Source of the DNA: Letharia columbiana
Taxonomy: Eukaryota > Ascomycota > Lecanoromycetes > Lecanorales > Parmeliaceae
Assembly (NCBI RefSeq): GCF_014066305.1
Contig: NW_023501047.1
Location: 372,001 to 436,000, forward strand
Length of the DNA stretch: 64,000 bases
Direction: 5' to 3'
Shown: positions 10,554 through 19,811 of the stretch, piece after piece
How the letters are laid out: the number at the start of each line of letters is the position of its first letter
Numbering within the stretch: the first letter of the stretch is position 1
Notes under the pieces: generated by a model
What the model was told of the DNA's origin: nothing
The model's input: only the letters and a program-made list of their open reading frames with translations
Databases searched by the model: none
Program-made: the position numbers and the translations under genes

Positions 10554-11011
10554 GGGGTTGGTGTGGAGAGTGTGGAGTGGAGTGGAGTGGAGTGGTGTGG
10601 AGTGGAGTGGAGTGGAGTGGAGTGGAGTGGAGTGGAGTGATGGGGGTGGAGGGTTGGCTGATGGATGGATGGATGGGTAGGGAACATGTGCGTATGGGTT
10701 GACGATTTGATGACTTTGATGGGATTTTGTCACGCGGGAGGGGGGGGATATCGGGTGGATGTTTAATGAGAAATGAGCTTTACGAATATGGGCGAGGTAG
10801 GCCTTTGAAGTAATAGGGATGACTGTCATTATCTGGTATCTTATGTTATCACAATGCCTGTTTCTATCCTCGGCCATCGATCGATCAGACAAAAGCAAAA
10901 ACTTTTCCACCGGGGTATCCAATCGTCCCTTCGTGATGTGATAGCGCATCCTTCAAAGTCCGTAGTGAAAAGCAACAGCCATCCCATCCTCCTGAATGCA
11001 TGTCGGGGTTC
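10554..11011. other. Intergenic between convergent genes
   Basis: No gene. It carries the pentanucleotide repeat described separately and probable 3' UTRs of the two flanking convergent genes. Confidence 0.5.
10571..10640 (+). repeat. (GGAGT)n pentanucleotide microsatellite
   Basis: About 14 units of GGAGT with one interruption, directly 3' of the poly-Ser gene stop codon. Confidence 0.95.
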
Positions 11012-12130
11012 TCACCACCAAGCTGCAACATCCTTCCTTCCCGGGACGTCCTCCCCCGCACACTCTATCCTGCCTTCGACACCCTTCCCTTTCTGCCGAC
11101 TCTCATCTCTCAGAGAGATGTCCCGAAGGATACTCTCCAACGTCTCATCATCACCCACACGAATCTCTACCACCTCTGCATCTTCGCGCCGGGAGAGCAG
11201 TTCGTCGTTCTCCGCGCAAGGCCAGGGGATGCTGATGAAAGGGAGATCTTCGTCTCGGACCTCGCCTTCTTCCTCGCTGTCGGAGTCTGCATCTTCTCCC
11301 CTTCTATGTTCAAGGTCAGCGATGTTGGGGTCCCAGCTCTCCTTCTCGCCATCCCTCAATCCTCGCTTGAATTCGTCGTAAGCGCGTACGGCTTTGCCTT
11401 TGCCTTTGGAGGACGAACAGTCTAGACCATCATCCCACTGACCCTCGACTTCCAATGCGCTAGAAGCAGGTAGCCATTCATTTGGTGCGAGATGAAAGGA
11501 AGGGATGAAGGGTTCGCGGTGGCTGGAATGGTCGGAGGGATCGAGGTGGCCATCAGGTGCGCCTGGGGTGGATAGAGTGGGGAGAGTCATCGGGGCGGAG
11601 ATGTTGTGTGTTTCGTCAGCTGGATTGTTGGGGACGTCGTAGGCGGGTGGGGAGACGACGCGAGATGGAGCGCCTGTAAGTTCTTCGTTCGTGGGTCTTG
11701 AACAAGAACTGGAGTCAGAGTGGCTGTCACCTTCATTAGCTCCGGCTGCTTGTGGTGTTTGCCCTGATGCGGTATGTTCTTGGACTTGGCCGTCTTCGTC
11801 GACGAATCTTGAGTCCCAATTCTCATTAGTCGAGTCCCAGGTACCTTCGTTAGTTGGACCGGTCGGATACAGGCCTTCATCCGGCGCAACTGCACCGTTG
11901 ACTTCATCTGAATCCTCAGGACCCCAGCCAGACCCTTCCCCACCCTCCTCATCTGGATTGTTCTCAGCATCCAGACATTGCCGCTCGTAAGAGCTCAACG
12001 GCTCTTCGTAGTCATGGTAAGATGCGCCGATGGGAGTGGAGTGCCTATAGTATGACTCGCCGAGGTCCTCTGCCATGAGCTGAGCGATGAGGGCTTCGGT
12101 CGCTGCGTCGACACCTGAGGAGGAAGTCAT
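11012..12130 (-). CDS. Acidic conserved fungal protein of unknown function
   Basis: A 372-aa single-exon ORF starting at the ATG at 12130. The N-terminus (residues about 8-30) is an ordered helix (ATEALIAQLMAEDLGESYY) resembling helices found in ubiquitin-binding or SCF-related proteins, though no exact motif is present. The middle is acidic, Asn/Gly/Ser-rich and disordered. The C-terminal 100 residues regain order (a WDDGLDCSSSKGKGKAVRAYDEF-like stretch, later IRVGDDETLESILRDISLRD) and end in AAWW. This ordered-disordered-ordered plan and lack of stop codons over 1.1 kb support a real gene. Function unknown. Confidence 0.6.
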   Translation of the reverse strand: MTSSSGVDAATEALIAQLMAEDLGESYYRHSTPIGASYHDYEEPLSSYERQCLDAENNPDEEGGEGSGWGPEDSDEVNGAVAPDEGLYPTGPTNEGTWDSTNENWDSRFVDEDGQVQEHTASGQTPQAAGANEGDSHSDSSSCSRPTNEELTGAPSRVVSPPAYDVPNNPADETHNISAPMTLPTLSTPGAPDGHLDPSDHSSHREPFIPSFHLAPNEWLPASSALEVEGQWDDGLDCSSSKGKGKAVRAYDEFKRGLRDGEKESWDPNIADLEHRRGEDADSDSEEEGEVRDEDLPFISIPWPCAENDELLSRREDAEVVEIRVGDDETLESILRDISLRDESRQKGKGVEGRIECAGEDVPGRKDVAAWW

Positions 12131-13013
12131 GGCGATATTATAGATTGAATTGGAAGAGCAAGGCGGTCAGAAAAAATATAGAAGTTTCGGAGAAGACTGA
12201 GTAGGATGAGGCAGGTGGTATGACAATGGTTGTATCGGATAGGTGGTGCGGCGGCTCGATGTCAGTCAGTCCTCCCACAATGTGAAGCGCTGTGTCGTGA
12301 TTGATGTGCAACAATCGGTATGTAAGACCCAAAGCTGAAGCAGGAGTAAAAAGTGAGTACAGAATATGGTGTTGTGAAACCTTGAGGAAGGAAGGAGGAG
12401 GAAAGAGCGTCCTGTAATAGGCGAGTGCGCTCTGTGTTCAAGGTTGAGGCCAAGTGAGATGAATACTGAATGTTAGAAAGAGGGCGCCAAGGATGAGTGA
12501 ATTGGAGAATATAAAGAGTCATAGTCAAAGTGTGAAGCGCTGGCTTCAACGGCCGACCCGTGGCTCTGGCTCTCTCCCTATAAGGCTTGAATCTTGAATG
12601 TGTTGTGTTTCGAAGGCCTTGACACTCTAAAGTAATCCATCGCAAGCATTTCAGAAAACTCGCTTGGAGGGGTACGCTCGGCGAGTGCGACCGGAAGGAA
12701 CAGACCTCATTTGCAAGGCGGGGCTCGAGGCAGCCAGTAAGTCGGCTGCGATAGAGTTGTAGCGTACATATATCATGGATTAATGAGGCTGTGATCATGA
12801 GGAACAATGGCGGGACCACGATAAAAGGGTTAGTGGGCAAATAATGCATCCTTTGAGTAGCGTCGACGAGAGACAGACTTCTACCAGCTTAGAGGAGAGA
12901 GAGCATCGCCGACTCAATGGTATCAAAATCTGAGTGAGCACACAAATGGCAAATAGAAAACTCCGCTATGCATAGGCTGCCATAGCTCTGCCTGCTTGAC
13001 CCCAAAGCACGCT
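12131..13013. other. Intergenic
   Basis: About 880 bp between two minus-strand genes. A 195-aa open frame on the minus strand here (12262-12849) has no domain character, so I treat the stretch as promoter, 5' UTR and the epsin 3' UTR. Confidence 0.4.
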
Positions 13014-14952
13014 TTACAAGTCAATCAAACTTCCTCCCTGCTGTTGACCTTGATGCGATTGCTGGGCTCCGAAGGGGTTGTTGTTTGCCTGCCCAAATGG
13101 ACTTCCTCCAAAACCATTAATGCCTGCTGGTCCCGTCTGCGCTGGTGCCATGCGGGTTTGCTGTTGCTGTGCTCCGTAACCACCTTGCATCTGAGGACCG
13201 CCAGTGAATTGTTGACTGAAGAATGGATTGTTCCCTGTTTGGGTTGCATGCAACTTGTTGAGGCCTTGCCCGGAGCTGTTGACGAAGGTACCTGGCGCCG
13301 TGTGCTGGGATGGAATACGCGTTTCGCCCGTATTACCAAAGGTATCCATGCCTTCGCCCGAGGCTAACAGAGCGTTGAGCCGCTCATGCTGAGGGTTTTG
13401 TGCTTTGTGTGGTGTAGCGGTTTGCTGAGGCGCCTGGTAGTTGGCAATCGGGTTGAAGGCAGATTGGTTGTTGAAATTCGTCGCAGTTCTTTGCTCTGCA
13501 AGAGAGCTCAAGGATGGTGGGCCAGTTTGCTGCTGCTGGGCTGGTGGACGAGCCGACGCGAAAGGATTATTTGATCCAGTCGGCATAGGCTTTAATGCAT
13601 CATACTGTGTCTGGTTCGTAGCCCAAGGGTTGTGGCTACCTGCTTGTGGTGCAGGCGAGCTGGTTTGTTGCGGCTGCTGTTGCTGGAATTGGTTGCCAAA
13701 TCCGTTCTGTTGCTGTGTGTATGGATTGTTCAAGTTGTCAAACGCAGTCTGCTGTGGCTGGATTGTTGATTGCGGTTGCATGTAATTTGGTTGTTGCTGC
13801 TGGAATTGTGATTGGTCAAACCCTGTCTGTTGAGGTTGAAACCCGTTCTGAAAGCCAGTCTGCTGGTTCTGGAAGCCGGTAGGCTGTGAATATGCATTAT
13901 TGAGAAAGCCCGTAGATTGTGGCTGTTGCGGCTGCTGGTCCACGGGATTGCCAAACCAGTCTACCGCACCCTGCTGCTGATAGCCCTGATTGAAGCCTGT
14001 GTACTGTGGTTGTTGACTGCTGGGGGCTGGGGTATCATCAAACAGTGACGTAGCATTGCTCTCTTCCAACTCCCGCCTGCGCAACTCCTCCTCTTCTTTG
14101 CTAAGCTTTATGGCTTTTGCTAAGTCATCGTCCGGCGGAGGCTCTGTAGCTGTATTCCTTCGTTTTCTATCCTCCTCTGCCTCGTACTTGCTAGCTTCAA
14201 TTGCTAACTTGTACTCCGCATCTTCCTCGTCGGTAGCGTTCTGCTTGCGCCTTTCGGGTCTACGTCGTGGGGGTGTTGAGAGATCACCGCCACTACCACC
14301 CCCATATCCGGAACCCTGAGGTCCAAATTCTTCGATACCAGTGACTCTCGACTTCCAAGTCTTTCGATCAGACCGCTCAGTCCGTAGGCGCTCCTCATCC
14401 AGGACTAATGATGTAAGTTCTTTTGCGGAGACTCGTACTAGTCTTCATCAGCTCTGGTCGGAAGCGCCACACATATCTCTGCTCACCGTTTTGCCCAACG
14501 TCTTTGCCGTCATCATCAACGTATTGAAATTCCCTCAAAGTCTTTATGATGTAAACGTTCTTGCGAGCCCAAGTGACGACCAGTTCTGATCCTTCGTGGA
14601 GACAATAATCTAGCACTTTCAGCGACTTGAGGACATGGCGCCAATTCTTGCCCTTGTCGTTCATCCGCTTGTCGAGCATATCCATTATTTCGTAGAAGTC
14701 GTTAGAACTAACTAGGCTTAGTAATGCAGGCGACGAAAGAGGATGGTAACTGTACCCATTGAAGGTCAACTGAGCGATCTCGCTCATCTCTGTGCCTGTA
14801 GGTCCCCATGGATCATTGCTCGTGGCTGATAGCGAATGATCAGTTGCTGCGCTATCATTGGCTCTGGGGTGGCGCATACCATTTCGAACCTTGACTTGGA
14901 CATGAGAATAGCCTTTGGTAACGTTCTTTACGCTTCGAACGACTTTCGACAT
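13014..14952 (-). CDS. ent1/ent2-like: Epsin (ENTH-domain endocytic adaptor)
   Basis: Three exons, 14952-14880, 14825-14487 and 14437-13014, join in frame (introns 54 and 49 nt) to 611 aa. Residues about 1-140 are a canonical ENTH domain (MSKVVRSVKN, then TSNDPWGPTG), which binds PI(4,5)P2 and curves membrane. Two ubiquitin-interacting motifs follow (AEYKLAIEASKYEAEED and LAKAIKLSKEEEE). A long Gln/Asn/Pro-rich region then carries NPF motifs (SNPFAS, NNPFFS, NNPFGA) for EH-domain proteins such as Ede1/Pan1. The last residues are LIDL, the clathrin-box ending typical of Ent1/Ent2. The protein acts at endocytic sites on the plasma membrane. All expected parts are intact. Confidence 0.96.
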
Positions 14953-15857
14953 GGTCGCGATTTAGGGAAGAGTTTGGCCTGAGGCCTAGGAGGGTGCTCC
15001 GATGGCACAGGAGCTGTTGGCAGCCGCAAAATCCCCGGAACAGGCTCTCTAGTGTAACGCAAAGGCCAACGGATGTGCTAGCCGCGTGATGACTGTGGGC
15101 CAAAGGAAAGAGCTTGTGCAAGCTTCTATGAGCAGCTCAACCAAAAGATGTGCAAAATCAGGTTGTAGCTACGAAGAATAGATTCATGGGCGAATTCGTT
15201 ATACGACTCTCGTCCGGTGGCAGAAGGAATGACGTTGGGAAGAAGCTCTGGTATCGGTGTCGGCGGGATACCTTGGCAGCGCTAGTCAGCCAAATTCGCC
15301 ACTCCTCCTCGGCCGAGGCTCGAGGGGCTGGCTGTGACAAAGACCCAACGCGTCGTCACTTAGGTATCAGATTACGTGTCGTAGGCGCTGGTATGATCAG
15401 CTTACGGGTAGACTCTGCTGCATGCCACTGGATATCATTTGCTCTACTTAGCGAGGCACAACGGTGATGATGTAGAATGCATGAAGAACTAAGTTACGGC
15501 CAACAGTCAGTATTTGACTGTTGGAGACAAAGATAGCTAGCTACATGCAGCAAACATGTAGAACAATGGTGAAACCGTGAGAAGGACTAGCATTGCTGCT
15601 CTATCATACACTGTGCTGGTCATACTGTAAATGCAAAGCGACTTTGCCGAGGCCAGCATTCCGGCTCCCCATAAACCAGAAAGGCAGACATTGTCTGTTC
15701 CCCTGGAATTAACATAGCTAGGTACCACTTTCTGGCCCAGTATCCTTGTGCTACATCGTCCTGCAGAGCGATTTCATACACCGTTGCCGGAATGGTGTCA
15801 CTTCTGCAACTGGAGTCCAGGTGCCTTCTCCATGACACGAATCTGCGGTAGAGGTGG
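14953..15857. other. Intergenic
   Basis: About 900 bp with no supported gene. It should contain the epsin promoter and the Ctr transporter 3' UTR. Confidence 0.4.
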
Positions 15858-16425
15858 CTATGGTGCAAAGTGGACCGCGTAACGTCCAAACATTAGGCTG
15901 CCCAGAAATATGCCACCGAGGACAGAAAGGAAGTAGCCGACGTTCATGGTCATCACCGCCAACATGCTGCAGAGAGATTAGCATGTAAATCTTCCGATCG
16001 GGTGCGCCAACGACTGACAGCAGATATCCGACCCCAGCGACTACTGTATCGAGCAGTGCCCTAGGCACATCCGGAATGATCCTCCACGGCCTGCTTCTCC
16101 TCTCCTTTCCGCCGCCGGCTCCAATACCCTTCTCACCAAGTCCGGCTGCCTCGTCGTCCTGCTTCTTACCAGCGACTATGATTGGTCGTCGCTTGAGCTC
16201 GACATTTCGCCATCCACGCTCCCGCATTGCCCTATAGGAGACGAGACCACGGAAAATGGCGGCTAGGATGATTATGAAGATGCAAGTGCCAGCGTACTGG
16301 CCCGTGGTTGCAGGTGTCCATTTGGTTGAGTAAAGTGGGGTGCTTGTAGAGGTGAAGAGAGTGCCCATCATTGAGGACATAGAGCCGCCGTTAGTGGAAA
16401 GCGAAGTGGATGAAGACATGTCCAT
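15858..16425 (-). CDS. Ctr-family copper transporter
   Basis: Two exons, 16425-16019 and 15966-15858, join across a 52-nt intron (donor GTCAGT, acceptor CTGCAG) to 171 aa. The N-terminus has scattered Met residues (MDMSS, GGSMSSMMG) of the kind that gather Cu(I). TM1 is around residues 42-60 (TCIFIIILAAIFRGLVS). A cytosolic basic loop follows. TM2 and TM3 contain the family hallmark MxxxM-type MLAVMTMNVGYF and the GGIFLGSLMFG helix with its GxxxG packing motif. Ctr proteins work as trimers importing reduced copper. It is short for the family, closer to Ctr2/Ctr4-type proteins. It is divergently transcribed from a ferric reductase, which can supply Cu(I). Confidence 0.92.
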
Positions 16426-17361
16426 GACGCAAACAGCAAACCACCCGAGGAGCGTGTGAGGTTCGACAGTACTGTGAGATTGTGAGATGGTGATAACGCT
16501 TTTTGTGATGAAGAAAAAGAGGAGAAAAGATGAGATTGGGTTAATTTGGGCGGCAAGTAAGAGCAACTGACTTGGGCATGGATGAGGAAAGTAGACAAGG
16601 CTGTAAACATTCTAGATGTTTAGAAGAAGGGAAGTTGCAGCTGGGGCGGAAAAGTCAGGTAAAGTAAAGTACATGTAAGCAACGGTCTCCGTCTTTTGAT
16701 CTCGACCCTGCGTACATATGTACATGTAAGGAAGGGTGGTGACGGGACAAGGGCATCAGGAACCGGAAACATTATTGAAGAATGATCTACCTACTCTTTG
16801 TTCTTTCTATGCAACGTCTATCATTCAACGCCGCCGCCATACAGTTGCCATCTTATAGTGAAGGATGAGGATGAGGGCGGAGAGAGAGAGAGAGAGAGAG
16901 AGAGATTGAGCAAGTTTGAGAGCGCTAAAGTATCTAGTGTGACGCTAATGATAGAATCTCATTCACCGAGCCTGTTGTTCTCGGAGACCGCATGGACAAA
17001 GATGACAATTCTTCTTCTTTCCTACCTACCGTACACTGTAGTAGGTATTAGTAGAAGAGGCATCATGAAGCAATGGTGGAGAAGATGATGACCTTATTAT
17101 TTTTATTTTTATTTATTATGGCATCTCGCATCTTCTTACATGTGCTGCGCGTGCCCGTGTTTCTGGCGGGCCCACCAGGCCTTCCCTGAACCAATCAATC
17201 ACTCCCACCCTCCATGACTTGATCCAATCCCCTAACGTCAATGTTCTCCAAGGTACTCTTCCTCTTGCCATTCAATATACATCTTGCTGTGAAACCTTCC
17301 CGCGCTTCAAACATTCCACCGTGTAGATACCAGTCTTTACATTCCTCGGTGCCTCATCACA
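16426..17361. promoter_or_regulatory. Divergent promoter region between copper transporter and ferric reductase
   Basis: A 936-bp region with a (GA)n tract at 16879-16905 and several short T/A-rich and TACATGTA-like palindromes (about 16670-16730). I looked for Mac1-type TTTGCTC and SreA-type ATCWGATAA sites and saw only partial matches (for example TTTGCTGT near 16432-16439 on the minus strand), so no specific operator is claimed. Confidence 0.5.
16879..16905 (+). repeat. (GA)n microsatellite
   Basis: An uninterrupted GA dinucleotide run within the divergent promoter. Confidence 0.95.
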
Positions 17362-19464
17362 ATGGACACATCAATGTCCATGCCCGCCATGGGCGACGAC
17401 TCGTCCTCTGCTTTGAATTCTTCTGGCGTTGACTTTTCAAATGATACCCAGGCCATGGATTTTCTGGGAGAAATCCTCGACGACAGCGATTTGCAGATTT
17501 CTGGAAACGCATTTGCAAGACACTTTTGGTATGGCGTCGTCATTGTCATTGGCATCGCTGCAATCTTCAACATGGTTCAGATGGCAATTCTCAAGTTGAG
17601 GTATCTTCTTTCTCTCCTACTTCGAACAACGGACGAATGCTAATCGTGCGCGAGAATCCGGGCTGCTGCTGCCAACGCAACACGTCCAGCTAAACCGAGC
17701 AATATCATCAGCAAATCCCTGGCTACCATTACCGCCATACTCCGTGAGGGATCTTATCTACAGTTCACCCCGACCAGAAGAACTTTCTGGCTCAAGGTCC
17801 CACCATTGGGCACCATCAGTCTTCTTCTGGCCTACCTTGGCTTCGTCCTTGCTCTCGAGTTCATCGATAATGACGTCCCAGGTGCGCAACACTACCAAGC
17901 GCTAGGTATCCGAGCAGCATGGCTGGCCGTGGCTCAAGTCCCTCTCTTGATTCTTCTTGCTGCCAAGCACAATCTCATTGGCCTCGTCACCGGTGTCTCC
18001 TACGAGCGGCTGAACGTACTTCATCGATGGGTGTCTCGGGTCCTCCTCCTTCTTGCTACCTTGCACTTGGGCTACCAGAACTACGGGTGGAGTCTGTACG
18101 GCCTAGTGCATATGGAATGGTCTACGGATAGCTGCCCACCGACTGGTATCGCCGCATATGCTATACTGCTCTGGCTCAACCTGAGCACTTTAGCGCCATT
18201 TCGGAACCTTTCCTATGAATTCTTTGTCATCCAGCACCTGATCACCTTCTTCGGATTCATCATTGCCATAATGATTCATCTGCCATCCACCGCCCTGTAC
18301 TCCCGCGTCTACATATACATCCCCATTGCATTGTATATCGTGGACCGCCTCATCCGGATTTTGCGCTTCGCATACAATAACATCCACCCTGGCCGCGCCA
18401 CTTTGACAGCCTTCGAAGGCGGCGTAACTAAGATTCGTGTCCCAATTAAGCACGTCCAGAAATGGAGACCTGGTGCTCACGTCCTTCTCAAGGTCCCGCG
18501 CCTTGGTTTCATTCAATCCCACCCTGCTACAATCGCATCAGTGCCTTCATCGCACAACAATGACCTAGTCTTCATCCTGAAAGCACACAAAGGCTTCACC
18601 AACCGCCTCCTGACATCCGCGACCTCATCCACCGCCACTCTGCTACCAAGGACCCAACAGGACGCCATAGCACCCCAACAAACCCACACAGCCCTAATCG
18701 AAGGTCCTTACGGCGGCTCCCACGCCGACTTCGCTGCCTTCGACACCGTCTTCCTGATCGCCGGCTCCACTGGCGTAACATTCATCCTCCCCCAACTCCT
18801 CGACATTGCCCACCGTGCCTCATCCCAACGACTGCCGGTCCGCCGTATAGAATTCGTCTGGGTAATTAAGAACAGCTCCTGGACGTCTTGGATCTCCGAA
18901 GAACTGTCTGGGGCCGTCGCTCAGCTCCGTGCTTCCGGCATAGACGTCGAAATCAGGATCTTCGTAACCTGTGACGGGGCTTTCACCGAATCATCCGACG
19001 CGACGAAGAAAACAGGATGCCAATGCGACAAGTCCCTCGGACCATGTTGCTGCGTCCGCAATTCCCTTCCACCAACCGATGACGCCGATACCTTAAACGA
19101 GAGCAGACCAGACTCGACCAGCTCCACTGACCTAGACGAAAACCCTCCCGCCATCCCAACGATCACAACCGCAATACCACCACCAAACCCCCCCTGCTGC
19201 AGCAATAAGATGAAGCAGAAGAACAACACCGCCCCCACCATCTCCTCCTTTGCATCACTCATCTCCGGCCGTCCGCCCATCTCCGACCTCTTGTGGAAAA
19301 CCCTCAGTCGCGCAGAGGGCGAGACCGGCGTGGCGGTGTGCGGACCATTGGGATTGAATGCGACGGTCAGGATGGCGGTGGCGGAGATGAGTAATGAGAG
19401 GGGTGTGCACAAGGGGACTGGAGCGCAGGGGATATATTTGCACGCTGAGGGGTTCTGCTGGTAG
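17362..19464 (+). CDS. Ferric reductase transmembrane component (FRE/NOX superfamily)
   Basis: Exons 17362-17600 and 17655-19464 join across a 54-nt intron (GCTAATC branch) to 682 aa. An N-terminal TM precedes the ferric-reductase domain, whose paired heme-ligating histidines lie in HRWVSRVLLLLATLHLGYQ and in FVIQHLITFFGF...MIHLP. The FAD-binding site is HPATIAS (the family usually has HPFTIAS). NADPH-site elements are GPYGG, IAGSTGVTFILPQ and the C-terminal CGPLGLN. It reduces Fe(III)/Cu(II) at the cell surface for uptake. Between the two NADPH halves is a Cys-rich insert (first Cys near residue 535: C-x-C...CCC, later PPCCSN). Adjacent and divergent to a Ctr copper transporter. Confidence 0.95.
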
Positions 19465-19811
19465 GGGGGCATGGATGGAAGATTTCCGTTCTGATGCATG
19501 AGTGGATGGGGTGTCCAATTCGCAAGTGTTGGGCGATACCCTAGACTGTTGTGATGAGTGTATGATATGGATCTGCCACGATAATGCGCTGCGGGCCTGG
19601 ACGTAATGTTTCGTGTTATGAGATCTCCAGGGGTGGAATATCTCGTCATGATTCGGATTTTGGACAGCAGATTTTGTCGGACAAGGGCCGGGTGCCCGAG
19701 TCCAAAAACCACATTCAAGGCTTTGAGCCGGGGTATCGATTTACTACTAATGATAGACAAGCTGCGTTTCAACACAAACGGACGGCCTACTTTCCTCCCA
19801 CCTCGCCGTAT
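19465..19811. other. Intergenic between convergent genes
   Basis: About 350 bp of probable 3' UTRs; no gene seen. Confidence 0.5.

Noticed and set aside
12262..12849. 195-codon minus-strand frame
   Set aside because: Composition looks like translated non-coding DNA, with no domain or codon bias; it sits where promoter/UTR of the flanking genes is expected.
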